Origin: Yersinia ruckeri ATCC 29473
GTDB lineage: Bacteria; Pseudomonadota; Gammaproteobacteria; Enterobacterales; Enterobacteriaceae
Direction: 5' to 3'
Length of the DNA: 64,000 bases
Assembly: GCF_000754815.1 (NCBI RefSeq)
Contig: NZ_KN150747.1
Coordinates: 2,499,349-2,563,348, forward strand
Notes under the pieces: generated by a model
What the model was told of the DNA's origin: nothing
The model's database searches: none
Seen by the model: only the letters and a program-made list of their open reading frames with translations
In this document: positions 1-10,421 of the stretch, piece by piece
How positions within the stretch are numbered: position 1 is the stretch's first letter
How the letters are laid out: each line of letters starts with the position of its first letter
Program-made: the position numbers and the translations under genes

Positions 1-422
1 ACTCGATGGGCAACAATAACGGCATCAAAGCCGTACCGGGGGTGATGATTTATCGCTTCAACTCACCATTAACCTATTTCAACGTGGCTTATTTCAAGCG
101 TCGAATCCTTAATCTGGTGGATTCCACGCCGCACCCAGCGGATTGGGTGGTGATCGATGCTGTGGCTAGTTTTACCTATGCCGACATCAGTGTTCTGGCG
201 GCGGTTGATGAACTGAAACGCGATCTTAAACAGCGCAATATCAAGCTGGTATTAGCCGGACGTCGTACCGAGTTGACCCGTTGGTTCCGTCTGAATCGTT
301 TGAAAAGTCAGGATCATGATCTGATTCTGGTACCGGATTTGTATCTGGCATTGAAACTGATTCAAAGTAAGCAGCGGGTAGAGGAACGAACCGAATCGGA
401 ACAGTTGGAAAGTTCATCTTAA
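1..422 (+). CDS. SulP-family anion transporter, C-terminal STAS domain (partial)
   Basis: The reading frame is open through the left edge of the window, so only the C-terminal part of the protein is present, and the ATG at base 6 is probably internal. The roughly 138 visible residues look like a STAS domain: a short strand (VMIYRFNSPLTYFN), a helix, a second strand (DWVVIDAVAS), then an alternating helix and strand layout ending in NIKLVLAGR. STAS domains close SulP permeases, which carry sulfate, bicarbonate or dicarboxylates across the inner membrane. Substrate cannot be told from this piece. The charged tail (EERTESEQLE) is normal for the family. It is not part of the E. coli yciABC-ompW block, so its position beside yciC is a local difference. 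Confidence 0.75.
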   Translation, partial: SMGNNNGIKAVPGVMIYRFNSPLTYFNVAYFKRRILNLVDSTPHPADWVVIDAVASFTYADISVLAAVDELKRDLKQRNIKLVLAGRRTELTRWFRLNRLKSQDHDLILVPDLYLALKLIQSKQRVEERTESEQLESSS

Positions 423-558
423 GCTCATCACTGCTGGGGAAGACCGGTAGAAGAGCCAAGCATGGTACGGAAGCCGCCGACCAGGACGAATCCACGACCT
501 CTTGACCATCTACCGGTTTTCATCGCTACCAACACTTGTTCAGTGCCTTGCGACTTTT

Positions 559-1323
559 TTATCCCTGTTGCTGATCCCGTAACAGCATATACAGACGGAA
601 CAGGTACACCAGCAGCAACGCGGAAACCAGATTGCTCAGCGTGCTAAGTACAACTGTAGCTATCGCGGGTGGCAACACGGTAAGGTGGCTCACCAAATAC
701 AGCAAAATCAGTTTGGCAGCCAGCCACAACATCAGCGCAGGGATAACCACGCGCACGTTGGCAAAGGCTTGTTTGGCGCTGGCTTTGATCGCGGCAAAAA
801 CACCGACTTTCTCATTGGCTACCATCACGGGTGCCAAGCAAACCGCCACGGCAATCACCACACCGGGGACAATAAACAGCGCTAAACCCAATTGAATCAG
901 CAAGGTGCAGATAAACATCAACAGCAACAGACGAGGCAGAATCGGCAAAGACAAACCGATCGCTTGCAACGCACTGACGCGACGACCCTGCGACACTGCG
1001 GAAATCAGTGTCAGCATCCCGCCCACCAACAGAACATTACCCACCAGCGCTGAAAACGTAGCAACCGCAGAAACCTTCAGCAACACCATTTGCTGCTCCG
1101 GTGTCATCTGCGACACTATTTCGCGGATACCCATACTGCTTGACGAGGAAATGTCCGTATCCGTGGCATTTAAAATCATCAACTGGGCTGTATCAGGGAT
1201 AAAGGCCTGATTCAGCATGACGGTGATAAATGCAGTCAACAGCGCCAATAACAGGATTGCAGCGAGCTGATTACGGAAGAAATTAAAACTGTCACGGTAC
1301 AGAGTGTTCGCCGTGATAGGCAT
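559..1323 (-). CDS. yciC: YciC, UPF0259 inner-membrane protein
   Basis: The protein has 254 residues and several strongly hydrophobic stretches (about residues 20-40, 85-110, 130-165, 195-245), consistent with a six-helix inner-membrane protein of the YciC/UPF0259 family (about 247 residues in E. coli). The start [16 protein letters not shown] fits the family, and an AAGGAG ribosome site lies just upstream of the ATG. Position near ompW and trpA matches E. coli, where yciC sits next to ompW. Its function is not known. A soluble serine-rich loop at about residues 58-62 precedes the second hydrophobic block. Confidence 0.88.
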   Translation of the reverse strand: MPITANTLYRDSFNFFRNQLAAILLLALLTAFITVMLNQAFIPDTAQLMILNATDTDISSSSSMGIREIVSQMTPEQQMVLLKVSAVATFSALVGNVLLVGGMLTLISAVSQGRRVSALQAIGLSLPILPRLLLLMFICTLLIQLGLALFIVPGVVIAVAVCLAPVMVANEKVGVFAAIKASAKQAFANVRVVIPALMLWLAAKLILLYLVSHLTVLPPAIATVVLSTLSNLVSALLLVYLFRLYMLLRDQQQG

Positions 1324-1367
1324 GAAAGCTCCTTGAGATAATCGATAAAATAACGTTCAGACAAAGA

Positions 1368-1784
1368 TTATACCCTGTTATGTCCGCTGTGTGACCCCGT
1401 CATCAACAGGCTGCTTATTTCCTCAGCAGCTAATCGCTCAAATTCTTCAACGGGTAACGGTGGCAAACCGTAATGGGCTCTGGCTCGATCGCAGGATTCA
1501 TGACGTATCGCGTTGTCACCGGAATGGGTAAATTCACGACATGGCGTTGGCCGATGTGGATAAATAGCGCAAGAGACAGACTGACCAATCTCTCCACGCA
1601 AGGCATCACAACGCGGGGATTTGCTGTTGGTGCCACTCATGCAGCTCATAAAAGGGGTGATTTTTTCAGTCAATTGATCGGGAACCGATCCTTGGCCACC
1701 GGCCGCCTCCGACCAATAGAAAGAAACACGAAAATAGGCGCAGCAAGCGCCACAGCTAATGCAAGGGTTGATAACAGCGCTCAT
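1368..1784 (-). CDS. YkgJ-family cysteine-cluster protein
   Basis: This 138-residue protein opens with a CISCGACC cluster at about residues 8-15. More cysteines follow (CMSGTNSKSPRC, CAIYPHRPTPCREF and a later ESC), the pattern of the YkgJ/UPF0153 family, proposed to bind zinc or iron. No enzymatic role is established. It lies between yciC and the divergent ompW and is transcribed in the same direction as yciC, with a 44-base gap, so the two could be co-transcribed. Start chosen at the ATG of MSAVINPC, which places the first cysteine cluster at the usual N-terminal position. Confidence 0.8.
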   Translation of the reverse strand: MSAVINPCISCGACCAYFRVSFYWSEAAGGQGSVPDQLTEKITPFMSCMSGTNSKSPRCDALRGEIGQSVSCAIYPHRPTPCREFTHSGDNAIRHESCDRARAHYGLPPLPVEEFERLAAEEISSLLMTGSHSGHNRV

Positions 1785-2013
1785 CTTGAACTCATTCGCT
1801 CCTGTATAAAGAGGACAGCCAACCGATCACGATTTCACACAACAAACAACGCCTGACAGCATCACCTACCTCACTGCTCATAAGCAATGCTTATTTACCG
1901 AACAGTGAAAACTACCGCTCACCGCCTTTCTTGATGCAGATCAATTTCAATGTTTTTAAGGAATTAAATAACATTACGAAAAGTAGTATTTTTAAAAGTA
2001 GCGATAAAAGATG

Positions 2014-2030
2014 TGATCCAGATTGGATCA
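2014..2030. promoter_or_regulatory. Inverted repeat upstream of ompW
   Basis: TGATCC and GGATCA form a perfect 6-base inverted repeat with a 5-base spacer, about 60 bases before the ompW ATG. ompW is controlled by FNR and other regulators in relatives, but the spacing does not match the FNR consensus (TTGAT-N4-ATCAA). This may be a regulator site or a chance palindrome. The surrounding 305 bases between the YkgJ-family gene and ompW are AT-rich and show no other recognisable gene. Confidence 0.25.
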
Positions 2031-2089
2031 TGTATACGCATTTATAGGTATATTCTGTCTCACGATAAACCATACAAATGGAATGGATA

Positions 2090-2725
2090 ATGAAAAAGGT
2101 ATCTTTGTTATTATTGGTTGCGGCTATGCTCGCACCTTCTCTGGCTTCTGCGCATCAGGAAGGGGATTATATTTTCCGTGCGGGTACCGCCACAGTAAGA
2201 CCGAATGCCAGTTCAGATAATGTGTTGGGTCATGGCTCATTCGGCGCAGACAACAATACGCAACTGGGTCTGACTTTCAGTTATCTGGTTACGGACAACA
2301 TCGGGTTAGAATTGCTGGCTGCGACACCGTTTCGCCACAAAATCGGGCTAGGCAGAATGGGAGACATCGCTGAAGTGAAACAATTGCCGCCAACATTGAT
2401 GGCGCAATATTACTTTGGTGATAAACAAGACAAACTACGCCCATATTTAGGTCTAGGTTTGAACTACACCACGTTCTTTGACGAAAAATTCAATAATACC
2501 GGCGGTCGTGCTCAGTTGACCGACCTCAGCGTGAAAGACTCCTGGGGTGTGGCTGGTCAGGCCGGTGTGGATTATATGGTCAGTGAAAACTGGATGGTGA
2601 ACATGTCGGTCTGGTGGATAAACATTGAAACTGATGTGAAATTCAAAGCGGCTGGCGAAGAGAAAAGCATCAAAACGCGTCTGGATCCTTGGGTATTCAT
2701 GTTTGGTGCGGGTTACCGCTTCTAA
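2090..2725 (+). CDS. ompW: Outer membrane protein OmpW
   Basis: OmpW is an eight-stranded beta-barrel with a narrow hydrophobic channel. It is linked to uptake of small hydrophobic compounds and to stress responses. The start at MKKVSLLLLV is preferred over an ATG 12 bases upstream because it begins a clean signal peptide (MKKVSLLLLVAAMLAPSLASA, cut before HQEGDY) and has TGGA at good spacing. The 211-residue protein contains the family features EGDYIFRAG near the mature N-terminus, RPYLGLGLNYT in the middle, and a C-terminal aromatic signature ending GAGYRF, needed for barrel insertion. It is flanked by a strong terminator and sits near the trp operon as in E. coli. Confidence 0.95.
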   Translation: MKKVSLLLLVAAMLAPSLASAHQEGDYIFRAGTATVRPNASSDNVLGHGSFGADNNTQLGLTFSYLVTDNIGLELLAATPFRHKIGLGRMGDIAEVKQLPPTLMAQYYFGDKQDKLRPYLGLGLNYTTFFDEKFNNTGGRAQLTDLSVKDSWGVAGQAGVDYMVSENWMVNMSVWWINIETDVKFKAAGEEKSIKTRLDPWVFMFGAGYRF

Positions 2726-2750
2726 GCCAACGCAGCGGTTATCTGGTTAA

Positions 2751-2784
2751 AAAAGGGGAGGCGCATTCGACGCCTCCTTTATTT
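2751..2784. terminator. Bidirectional terminator between ompW and the BON lipoprotein gene
   Basis: GGAGGCG (2757-2763) pairs with CGCCTCC (2771-2777) around a 7-base loop. T-rich DNA follows on the plus strand and a run of A precedes it, so the hairpin reads as a terminator for ompW and, on the minus strand, for the convergent lipoprotein gene. Confidence 0.85.
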
Positions 2785-2819
2785 ATTGTTGACGGTTATT
2801 TAATTTTTTGCTGAATCAG

Positions 2820-3134
2820 TTATCTGATTCTCATATCATTGGCTACCGACTTAACGCCCGGGACATGACGGGTGACCTGCACCGCTCGGTTGGCATCTTG
2901 GCTTGAACTGACAAAACCACTCAACTGTACGCGGCCTTTAAAAGTTTCAACGCTGATCTCAGTCGATTTAAGGTTCTTCTCACCCAGCAGTGCCGTTTTA
3001 ACTTTGGTGGTAATCACTGTGTCATCCACATATCCGCCGGTTCCTTCGGTTTTGGTCGTTGGTGCACAGGCTGACACCGCTAATGCCATCACCGCAGCAA
3101 TGCATAGGGCTGAAAGGGTCTTAAATAGCTTCAT
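2820..3134 (-). CDS. BON-domain lipoprotein
   Basis: The 104-residue product has a lipoprotein signal peptide with lipobox AVSAC, so Cys23 would be lipidated. A single BON domain follows (VDDTVITTKVKTALL, then STEISVETFKGRVQLSGFV, ending GVKSVANDMRIR). BON domains are found in OsmY and DolP, which act at the cell envelope and bind lipids. This protein has only one domain, so it is neither of those full-length proteins. GGAGAG lies ahead of the ATG. It is probably a periplasm-facing stress lipoprotein, but its precise role is unknown. Confidence 0.85.
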   Translation of the reverse strand: MKLFKTLSALCIAAVMALAVSACAPTTKTEGTGGYVDDTVITTKVKTALLGEKNLKSTEISVETFKGRVQLSGFVSSSQDANRAVQVTRHVPGVKSVANDMRIR

Positions 3135-3362
3135 AAATTACTCTCCATGTGTCGTTAATGTGAAAAAATGACTCACGAACAAGCGTAAATTGTTGAAATG
3201 AGTTTTGGTTGAAATCAGAGCATTCAGCACGTCCAGTATCCACGCCGCGGAATCCTCTCTTCGGTGGGTAATGATACTTGGCGCGAGATGATAAGTATTG
3301 GTTATAAATAAGGATTGAGCAAATTAAACGGAAATCTTCAGTGCGTCATGACACGAATCAGG

Positions 3363-3398
3363 AAAAAACCGCGCCGGAGTGATTGAGTCGGGCGCGGT
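3363..3398 (-). terminator. Rho-independent terminator of the trp operon
   Basis: Read on the minus strand, ACCGCGCC (3391-3398) and GGCGCGGT (3368-3375) form an 8-base GC-rich stem followed by a run of six T (3363-3368). It lies about 40 bases beyond the trpA stop codon, where the operon should end. Confidence 0.9.
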
Positions 3399-3438
3399 GA
3401 CGTGTCTGCGTGATGCCGTTTCTTTGCAGCCCAGGCGC

Positions 3439-4245
3439 TTAACGGCGTGTTGCCGCCTTCATTTCTGTGACGAACTGTGCCAACTCGGTCAGCATATCGG
3501 CGGGTTTATCGAGGTTACACTCAATGATTTTGACAATCGCCGAGCCTGAAATTGCCCCCGCAGCGCCAGCGTCCAATGCGGCTTTGACCTGCGTGGGATC
3601 GGAAATACCGAATCCCAGTAATGTTGGCGCGGCGTGATATTCCTCAAGCTTATTCACCAAATGATGCAGTGGTTGCTGCGCCCGGTTTTCTGTACCGGTG
3701 ACACCCGCACGCGAGAGCAGATAAGTATAACCGCGCCCGTGCGAGGAAATTTCCCGGAGTAAATCGTCGTCGGCGTTCGGCGGGCAGATAAAAATGGGTG
3801 CAATACCGTGGCGCATTGCCGCCATGCGGAAAGGGGCCGACTCTTCAAACGGCACATCGGCGATCAATACCGAATCGACACCCACTTCGGCACAGCGCTG
3901 ATAAAAACTATCAATCCCTTTATGGAACACCAGGTTGGCGTACATCAACAGCCCAATCGGGATCTCGGGGTACTTTTGCCGAATTTCGGCCAACAGCTCA
4001 AAACACTGTGTCGGTGTCACGCCAGCGGCAAAGGCGCGCAAAGCCGCATTCTGAATTGTCGGGCCATCGGCCAAAGGATCGGAAAAAGGAATACCCAATT
4101 CAAGGGCATCGGCACCGGCGGCAATTAAAGTATCAATAATCGCCAGTGACTGGGTTGGTGATGGATCACCAAGCTGGACAAAGGGGACAAACGCACCTTC
4201 TTTACGAGCGTCGAGTTGTTTAAACAGTTGTTGATAGCGTTCCAT
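3439..4245 (-). CDS. trpA: Tryptophan synthase alpha subunit
   Basis: TrpA splits indole-3-glycerol phosphate into indole and glyceraldehyde 3-phosphate and passes indole through a tunnel to TrpB. The product has 268 residues, the same as E. coli TrpA. Catalytic acids lie in [16 protein letters not shown] (Glu and Asp), and the phosphate-binding glycines are in LLGFGISDP and [10 protein letters not shown]. The start ATG overlaps the trpB stop as TGATG, a sign of translational coupling that fits the 1:1 complex. It is the last gene of the operon. Confidence 0.98.
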   Translation of the reverse strand: MERYQQLFKQLDARKEGAFVPFVQLGDPSPTQSLAIIDTLIAAGADALELGIPFSDPLADGPTIQNAALRAFAAGVTPTQCFELLAEIRQKYPEIPIGLLMYANLVFHKGIDSFYQRCAEVGVDSVLIADVPFEESAPFRMAAMRHGIAPIFICPPNADDDLLREISSHGRGYTYLLSRAGVTGTENRAQQPLHHLVNKLEEYHAAPTLLGFGISDPTQVKAALDAGAAGAISGSAIVKIIECNLDKPADMLTELAQFVTEMKAATRR

Positions 4246-5435
4246 CAAATTTCTCCCCGCGCAGCCAAAATATCGTGAACAGTGAATATATCTTTATCAC
4301 CTCGCCCAGAGAGGTTAACCACCAGAATTTGTTCTTTCTCCGGCGCTTGTTTAATCATTTTCAAGGCATAGGCCAAGGCGTGGGATGATTCCAGTGCCGG
4401 AATAATCCCTTCTTTACGCGATAACAACTGGAAAGCATCTAGCGCTTCGTCATCGGTGACGGAAACATATTCTGCCCGACCAATGCTGTTCAGGTAAGCG
4501 TGCTGTGGCCCAACCGACGGGAAATCCAAACCGGCGGAGATCGAATAGGATTCTTCAATCTGACCTTCTGCGGTTTGCATCATCGGCGATTTCATACCGA
4601 AGTAGATACCCACACGGCCATGTTTCAGCGGTGCGCCGTGCTGCCCGGTTTCAATGCCCAGACCGGCGGGTTCAACGCCGATCAGACCGACATTCTCTTC
4701 ATCAATAAAATCGGCAAACATACCGATAGCGTTGGAGCCGCCGCCAATACAGGCCAATACGGCATCGGGTAAACGACCTTCTTTGGCCAAAATCTGCGCT
4801 TTGGTTTCTTCACCAATCATGCGCTGGAATTCGCGGACAATGGTTGGATACGGGTGCGGACCCGCAGCCGTGCCCAGCATATAATGAGCGGTTTCGTAGC
4901 TGCCGGACCAATCGCGTAAAGCCTCATTACAGGCATCTTTCAGCGTTGAAGAACCGCTGTGTACCGGAATGACTTCTGCGCCCATCAGCCGCATACGGAA
5001 CACGTTAGGAGATTGACGTTCAATATCTTTAGCGCCCATATAAATACGGCATTTCAGGCCGAGCAGAGCACAGGCCAGTGCCGAAGCCACGCCGTGTTGA
5101 CCGGCACCGGTTTCGGCGATGATTTCGGTCTTGCCCATCCGTTTCGCCAACAGTGCTTGCCCCAGCACCTGATTGGTTTTGTGCGCGCCGCCATGCAGCA
5201 GATCTTCACGTTTTAGATACAGCTTGGTGCGAGTGCCTTCGGTCAGATTCTGACACAGGGTCAGCGCGGTAGGGCGACCGGCATAGTTTTTGAGCAAATC
5301 CTGGAACTGCGCTTGAAATTCGGGATCCATTTGGGCGCTGACAAAGGCTTCTTCCAGTTGTACCAGTGCAGGCATCAAAATCTGCGGCACATACATACCG
5401 CCGAACTCGCCAAAGTAAGGGTTAAGTTTGGTCAT
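4245..5435 (-). CDS. trpB: Tryptophan synthase beta subunit
   Basis: TrpB is the pyridoxal-phosphate enzyme that joins indole and serine to make tryptophan. The motif [15 protein letters not shown] holds the lysine that binds the cofactor, and [10 protein letters not shown] is the phosphate-binding loop. The start at [13 protein letters not shown] gives 396 residues, close to the usual 397. A longer reading begins 45 bases upstream, but its extra residues do not resemble the family. trpCF lies 56 bases upstream and trpA overlaps its stop. Confidence 0.98.
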   Translation of the reverse strand: MTKLNPYFGEFGGMYVPQILMPALVQLEEAFVSAQMDPEFQAQFQDLLKNYAGRPTALTLCQNLTEGTRTKLYLKREDLLHGGAHKTNQVLGQALLAKRMGKTEIIAETGAGQHGVASALACALLGLKCRIYMGAKDIERQSPNVFRMRLMGAEVIPVHSGSSTLKDACNEALRDWSGSYETAHYMLGTAAGPHPYPTIVREFQRMIGEETKAQILAKEGRLPDAVLACIGGGSNAIGMFADFIDEENVGLIGVEPAGLGIETGQHGAPLKHGRVGIYFGMKSPMMQTAEGQIEESYSISAGLDFPSVGPQHAYLNSIGRAEYVSVTDDEALDAFQLLSRKEGIIPALESSHALAYALKMIKQAPEKEQILVVNLSGRGDKDIFTVHDILAARGEI

Positions 5436-5491
5436 TATCCTGTCCGTTATTCGTGGGTTTATCGGGTTCACCAATAGCAAAGCTATTCTGA

Positions 5492-6859
5492 TTAATACGC
5501 GCGTAGCCTGTGGAATACGGCGGCGATCTTGTGCGGATCTTTGATGCCCGCCGCCGCCGCGACTTCCACGCCGGAATTAAAATCCAACCCCGCGCAGCCG
5601 AGTGCCGCCGCCTCGGCGCAATTGTCACTGTTCAGGCCACCGGCCAGCAGTACATTACCCAACGCTTGACCGCGCAACAGCGACCAGTCAAAGGTTTGAC
5701 CGCTGCCGCCAGCCGCGTTATCCAGCACATAACGATCCACATTATCGATATGACGAGCAGGCACAGTGTGGCTGACACTCAGCGCTTTCCAAATCTGGCA
5801 GCTTGCTGGCAGTAAGTCGCGTAACTGTCGGATATAAGCCGGATCTTCGTTACCGTGTAACTGAACCGCTGCCAGAGACAAGGCTTCTGCGCTTTGCTGT
5901 ACGTTTTCCAGTGTGGCATCGCTGAATACACCGACATACTTCAATGGCGCGGCGCTGATCACCGCTCGAGCCTGAACCCTATCGATATAACGCGGCGAAC
6001 TACCGACAAAAATCAAACCGCCATAGACGGCGCCCGCACGGTAAGCGGCGACGGCATCCTGTGGTCGAGTGAGTCCGCAGACCTTGTTTTCACCCAGCAA
6101 TACCCGGCGCACCGCCGCATCGAGGTTTGGCTCGGACATCAAGGCGCTGCCTATCAAAAAGCCGTGGGCAAATTGGCGCAGTTCGCGCACCTGTTGGTAA
6201 CTATTAATACCTGACTCGCTGATCACGATGACGTCAGCGGGCAAACGAGGAGCCAGTTGTTTGGTGCGATTGAGGTCGATAGACAGATCGCGTAAATCGC
6301 GATTATTGATGCCAACCACTTTGGCTTTCAGCTTAATGGCTCGTTCCAGCTCTTCTTCGTTACTGGCCTCGGTCAACACGCCCATATTCAGGCTGTGGGC
6401 GAGGGCGGCCAATTGCAGATAACGTTTATCATCCAGCACCGATAGCATCAGCAATACCGCATCGGCCTGATAAAAACGCGCCAGTTGAATCTGGTACTCG
6501 TCAATAATGAAATCTTTGCACAACACCGGTTGTGTCACGGCAGCGCTGACTAATGGCAGGAAATCAAAACTGCCTTGAAAATATTTTTCATCAGTCAGAA
6601 CCGAAATGGCAGACGCATACTGCTGATAAACGTTGGCAATTTCTGTCGGATTAAAATGGTCACGAATTACCCCTTTGGATGGCGACGCCTTTTTACATTC
6701 CAGGATAAATACACTGTTATCACGGCGCAAAGCCTGATAAAAACTACGCTCACTTGGCGTCACCTCATGCTGGAAACTGGCCAGCGGCTGCTGTAATTTG
6801 CGGGCGACAAGCCAGATTTCCTTATCGCGTACAATGTTGTGGAGTACCGTTTCCTGCAT
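5492..6859 (-). CDS. trpCF: Bifunctional indole-3-glycerol phosphate synthase / phosphoribosylanthranilate isomerase
   Basis: This 455-residue fusion carries two TIM barrels. The N-terminal half (about 1-255) is the synthase, with [13 protein letters not shown] and [13 protein letters not shown]. The C-terminal half is the isomerase, with [13 protein letters not shown] at its start and [13 protein letters not shown] near the end. The two steps convert phosphoribosylanthranilate to indole-3-glycerol phosphate. The fusion is normal for enterobacteria. trpD ends three bases upstream, so the genes are tightly coupled. Confidence 0.97.
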   Translation of the reverse strand: MQETVLHNIVRDKEIWLVARKLQQPLASFQHEVTPSERSFYQALRRDNSVFILECKKASPSKGVIRDHFNPTEIANVYQQYASAISVLTDEKYFQGSFDFLPLVSAAVTQPVLCKDFIIDEYQIQLARFYQADAVLLMLSVLDDKRYLQLAALAHSLNMGVLTEASNEEELERAIKLKAKVVGINNRDLRDLSIDLNRTKQLAPRLPADVIVISESGINSYQQVRELRQFAHGFLIGSALMSEPNLDAAVRRVLLGENKVCGLTRPQDAVAAYRAGAVYGGLIFVGSSPRYIDRVQARAVISAAPLKYVGVFSDATLENVQQSAEALSLAAVQLHGNEDPAYIRQLRDLLPASCQIWKALSVSHTVPARHIDNVDRYVLDNAAGGSGQTFDWSLLRGQALGNVLLAGGLNSDNCAEAAALGCAGLDFNSGVEVAAAAGIKDPHKIAAVFHRLRAY

Positions 6860-6862
6860 TAT

Positions 6863-7861
6863 TTATCCCCTTGCCGCCAGAGCAGTGACTCGTTCAAAAG
6901 CCTGCCCACTATGAATCATGTCCAATGCCTGTTGAGTGTTGTGCCGTAAGTCTTCTTGTCCATGCAATTTCAACAACATCGCCACGTTGACAGCCACTGC
7001 CGCCGCGTGTGCAGCCTCACCGTTACCTTGTAACAACCGAGCTAAAATGTCACGATTTTCTTCCGGCGAACCGCCCTGTAACGAGGCTAGCGGATAGCGG
7101 CGGATACCAAAATCTTCCGGTGTCAATGAGTAGGTTTCAACCACGCCATTGTTCAATTCTGCCACCTGAGTGGGGGCATGAATGGCCACTTCATCCATAC
7201 CACCGCCATGAACCACCGCCGCCCGTTGATAACCCAATACTCGCAAGGTTTCCGCTATGGGCAACACCAACTCTGGGCTGTAAACACCGATCAGCGCCAG
7301 AGGCGGGCGAGCCGGATTAATCAATGGACCCAACACGTTAAACAGTGTGCGGGTTTTGAGTTGTTGCCGAACCGACATCGCGTGGCGAAAACCGCTGTGA
7401 TACTGCGGCGCAAACAAGAAGCACACGCCCAGATCATCCAGCGCCTTACGTGATGTTTCCGCCGGTAAATCCAGCCGAATACCAAAGGCCGCCAACAGAT
7501 CGGAAGAGCCTGAACGACTAGACACACTGCGGTTGCCATGTTTTGCCACTTTGATGCCACAAGCGGCTGCGACAAAAGCACTGGCGGTTGAAATATTAAT
7601 ACTATTGGTGCCGTCGCCACCGGTGCCGACAATATCGGCAAACACATAATCCGGGCGTGGGAATGGCTGTGCATCTGCCAGCAGCGCCTGCGCAGCACCG
7701 GCGATTTCAGCTGGTGTTTCGCCACGCACTTTCATACTGATCAACACCGCCGCCAGTTGGCTCGGTTCCATGTCGCCTCGCACGATGGCGGTAAACAACT
7801 GCTGGCTTTCCTGCTGAGTCAATGGCTCGGCGCGGAACAGTTTTTCTAATAAATGTTGCAT
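6863..7861 (-). CDS. trpD: Anthranilate phosphoribosyltransferase
   Basis: TrpD transfers phosphoribose from PRPP to anthranilate. The [13 protein letters not shown] loop binds PRPP, and [14 protein letters not shown] and [10 protein letters not shown] are family motifs. The start at [12 protein letters not shown] gives 332 residues and overlaps the trpG stop as TGATG. A second ATG three bases earlier is also possible. Longer upstream readings run through trpG. In E. coli this domain is fused to TrpG. Here the two are separate genes, as in Yersinia and Serratia. Confidence 0.97.
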   Translation of the reverse strand: MQHLLEKLFRAEPLTQQESQQLFTAIVRGDMEPSQLAAVLISMKVRGETPAEIAGAAQALLADAQPFPRPDYVFADIVGTGGDGTNSINISTASAFVAAACGIKVAKHGNRSVSSRSGSSDLLAAFGIRLDLPAETSRKALDDLGVCFLFAPQYHSGFRHAMSVRQQLKTRTLFNVLGPLINPARPPLALIGVYSPELVLPIAETLRVLGYQRAAVVHGGGMDEVAIHAPTQVAELNNGVVETYSLTPEDFGIRRYPLASLQGGSPEENRDILARLLQGNGEAAHAAAVAVNVAMLLKLHGQEDLRHNTQQALDMIHSGQAFERVTALAARG

Positions 7862-8454
7862 CATAAGTTCCTTGATTCCGCCAACGCCCAGGCCAGGGTT
7901 TGTTCCAGTAGTCGCGCACCCTGAGTGGTTAAAATCGATTCTGGATGGAACTGATAACCGCATACTCGGTGCTGATCATGGCGTACCGCCATCACCATCT
8001 CGCCAAAGCAGGCATTGACCGTTAGTTCAGCGGGAATATGGCTACCTACCAATGAATGGTAACGAGCGACCGGTAACGGGTTGGGCATTCCGCTAAACAT
8101 GCCTTGTTGATCGTGATGAATGGATGAGGCTTTACCATGCAGAATTTCCCCCGCCTGACCCACATGTCCGCCATAGGCTTCGACAATAGCCTGATGACCC
8201 AAACAGATACCGATAATCGGTAACTGACCACGCAGGCGTTGCAGCAATTCAGGCATACAGCCGGCTTGCGCCGGTGTTCCTGGGCCAGGAGACAACATCA
8301 GCACCGGCTGAGTCATTGCTTGCAAGCGCGCGATAATGGTGTCAGCGGCGATGGAGTTACGATAAATCACCACGCGATGACCACTGGCACGCAGTTGATC
8401 CACCAGGTTGTAAGTAAAGGAATCAACGTTATCGAGCAGCAGAATATCGGCCAT
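7861..8454 (-). CDS. trpG: Anthranilate synthase glutamine amidotransferase subunit
   Basis: TrpG releases ammonia from glutamine for anthranilate synthesis by TrpE. The class I amidotransferase triad is visible: the nucleophile Cys in GICLGHQAI, and His and Glu in [18 protein letters not shown] forms the oxyanion region. The 197-residue length fits a stand-alone TrpG. It overlaps trpE by one base (TAATG) and trpD at its other end, so the three genes are probably translationally coupled. Confidence 0.97.
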   Translation of the reverse strand: MADILLLDNVDSFTYNLVDQLRASGHRVVIYRNSIAADTIIARLQAMTQPVLMLSPGPGTPAQAGCMPELLQRLRGQLPIIGICLGHQAIVEAYGGHVGQAGEILHGKASSIHHDQQGMFSGMPNPLPVARYHSLVGSHIPAELTVNACFGEMVMAVRHDQHRVCGYQFHPESILTTQGARLLEQTLAWALAESRNL

Positions 8455-10016
8455 TAGAAAATCTCCTTTGCCTGATGGGCAGTCGCAATCGCCCGCAACA
8501 CCGCCCGAGCTTTATTGCGGGTTTCATCTGCTTCCGCCTGCGGTACTGAATCCAGCACCACACCAGCCCCCGCCTGAACGGTAGCAATGCCGTCTTCAAC
8601 GTAGGCTGAACGGATAACAATGCAGGTATCCAAATCGCCGTGAGCGGTCAAGTAACCGACTGCACCGCCATAACTGCCGCGCCGAGAGCCTTCACTCTGG
8701 GCGATGAGCTGCATGGCGCGAACTTTGGGTGCACCGCTCAGGGTGCCCATATTCATACAGGCTTGATAAGCGTGCAGTACATCCAGATCGGCGCGCAACT
8801 GACCGACGACGCGAGAAACCAAATGCATCACAAAGGAATAACGGTCAACTTTGGTCAGGTCTGCCACATAACGGCTACCGGGCTCACAGATGCGCGCCAA
8901 ATCGTTGCGCGCCAAATCCACTAACATCAAATGTTCGGCCAGTTCTTTATGATCGGTACGCATCTCCAATTCGATACGGCTATCCAGATCCCGATCCAAC
9001 TCACCGTTGGCCTGACGACCACGAGGGCGAGTACCCGCAATGGGATAGATTTCAATCTGACGGCTATCGGCATCGTATTTCAGCGCACTCTCAGGCGAGG
9101 CACCAAACAGAGCAAATTCGTTGTCCTGCATAAAGAACATATAAGGACTTGGATTATTGTCTTTCAGGGTTTGATAGGCCGCCAAAGGAGAAGGGCAAGG
9201 TAACGTGAAGCGGCGAGATGGAACGACCTGAAAAACTTCCCCCGCCCGCACCGCTAGCTGCAAGTCACTGACGACCTGACAATATTCCGCATCAGATTGA
9301 TTACAACGTAGCGTCATATCCGGTACCGCCAGCGCAGGAATGGGCTGCGGAGGCTGCTGCATTTGTTGCACGATCTGGTGTAAGCGTTGTTGCAAACGCT
9401 GATTTTCCTCGGCGTCAGGTTGAAACAGGCTGGCCTGTAACCGAGTCGTGCGGTGCTGGTGGTCCAGAACCAACAGGGTTTCAGCCAAATAGAAACAAAA
9501 ATCTGGGCAACGCTGGTGTTGTTGCAGCGGCGGCAGGTTTTCAAATCCGGCGACCAAATCATAGGCAAACAAACCGCCTAATAACATGGCATCGGGTTCG
9601 TGCGCTGGCGTTTCCACCAGCGTCAGTAACCGACGCAAAGCATCGAAAACTGACAACGCCTGCAAGCGAGAATCTTCGTCCTGCACAGCATTAATGATCG
9701 GGAAAGTCAGTTCCCGGCCATCAGGACGAACCTGAATGACAACCTGCGCCGGTAAAACGGCGTCGAGTAACGGCAATAACGTTGCGCCATTACGGGTGAG
9801 TGCCTGAATACTGACCTGACGATCTTGTGCCGTTATCCGCAGTGCGCTATCGATGACCAACAGGCTTTTCAGATTTTGTTTACTGGTTATTTCAGCCGAC
9901 TCCAACAACAGCGTTGCTGGGCGGTCACCACATAACTGATGGAAAAGGGCGGTAGGATCGTCGCGGTAGCAGGCTTCGGCCTTGAGTAGTTGTAAGCTGT
10001 GACGCGATCGTTGCAT
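8454..10016 (-). CDS. trpE: Anthranilate synthase component I
   Basis: TrpE converts chorismate to anthranilate, the first committed step, and is inhibited by tryptophan. The N-terminal LLLESAEI region matches the feedback site that holds a conserved serine. Chorismate-site motifs include [16 protein letters not shown] and [12 protein letters not shown]. The start at [11 protein letters not shown] gives 520 residues, equal to E. coli TrpE, with AGGA eight bases ahead. Upstream in-frame starts would run back through the attenuator hairpin and are rejected. It is the first structural gene of the operon. Confidence 0.97.
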   Translation of the reverse strand: MQRSRHSLQLLKAEACYRDDPTALFHQLCGDRPATLLLESAEITSKQNLKSLLVIDSALRITAQDRQVSIQALTRNGATLLPLLDAVLPAQVVIQVRPDGRELTFPIINAVQDEDSRLQALSVFDALRRLLTLVETPAHEPDAMLLGGLFAYDLVAGFENLPPLQQHQRCPDFCFYLAETLLVLDHQHRTTRLQASLFQPDAEENQRLQQRLHQIVQQMQQPPQPIPALAVPDMTLRCNQSDAEYCQVVSDLQLAVRAGEVFQVVPSRRFTLPCPSPLAAYQTLKDNNPSPYMFFMQDNEFALFGASPESALKYDADSRQIEIYPIAGTRPRGRQANGELDRDLDSRIELEMRTDHKELAEHLMLVDLARNDLARICEPGSRYVADLTKVDRYSFVMHLVSRVVGQLRADLDVLHAYQACMNMGTLSGAPKVRAMQLIAQSEGSRRGSYGGAVGYLTAHGDLDTCIVIRSAYVEDGIATVQAGAGVVLDSVPQAEADETRNKARAVLRAIATAHQAKEIF

Positions 10017-10040
10017 GGTTTTCATCCTGATTCTGTCCAT

Positions 10041-10065
10041 AAAAAAGCCCGCTGGTGAGCGGGCT
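10041..10065 (-). terminator. trp attenuator terminator
   Basis: On the minus strand AGCCCGC and GCGGGCT form a 7-base stem with a 7-base loop followed by six to seven T. It lies between the trpL stop and trpE. It is the terminator arm of the attenuation switch and forms when the ribosome reads through the Trp codons of the leader peptide without stalling. Confidence 0.93.
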
Positions 10066-10102
10066 GAAGCAATCTGCATGGTCTGATGACTGGTATGCGT
10101 GA

Positions 10103-10165
10103 TTACACCGCCCGAGAGAGGGAGCTATGCCACCAGCTAAGTAGAGAAGTCAGGTATTTATTCAT
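10103..10165 (-). CDS. trpL: trp operon leader peptide
   Basis: This short gene encodes a 20-residue peptide with two adjacent tryptophans at positions 11-12 (MNKYLTSLLSWWHSSLSRAV). When charged tRNA-Trp is scarce, the ribosome stalls at the tandem TGG codons and the downstream RNA folds into the antiterminator instead of the attenuator hairpin at 10041-10065. An AAGAGA sequence precedes the start. A second ATG lies three bases upstream and could be used instead. Position between the trp promoter and trpE fits the known arrangement. Confidence 0.93.
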   Translation of the reverse strand: MNKYLTSLLSWWHSSLSRAV

Positions 10166-10264
10166 CATCAGTCTCTTTATCATTACGATTGCGTTCAGTT
10201 TATCGGACACCTTGTGAGTTCATCGATTGGTCGATCTGAAACGCGTCGCTGTTCGTGAACTTGT

Positions 10265-10298
10265 GTACTAGTAAACTAGTTCTCGGGAGTGCTGTCAA
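10265..10298 (-). promoter_or_regulatory. trp promoter with overlapping TrpR operator
   Basis: Read on the minus strand, TTGACA (10293-10298) and TTTACT (10270-10275) are a -35 and -10 pair 17 bases apart. A palindromic operator, ACTAGT-TT-ACTAGT (10267-10280), covers the -10 element, closely matching the TrpR site of E. coli in sequence and position. TrpR with bound tryptophan would therefore block RNA polymerase. Downstream AGTACACAAG resembles the E. coli transcription start region. Confidence 0.95.
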
Positions 10299-10421
10299 CC
10301 CCTGAATGTTGTTTTTTAACCCACTTTTTTCATCCTTCACTTTTAACGGAATAAGATTGGTTAACATCATCAGTGACTAAACGGTTATGATAGTCAGCCC
10401 AGCATATTTCGGACTGTAGCT

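Noticed and set aside
2014..2030. FNR box for ompW
   Set aside because: The spacer is five bases and the half-sites lack TTGAT/ATCAA, so it was kept only as an unnamed inverted repeat.
10017..10079. Longer trpE start
   Set aside because: It would run through the attenuator hairpin, and the start at 10016 gives the exact family length with a suitable ribosome site.
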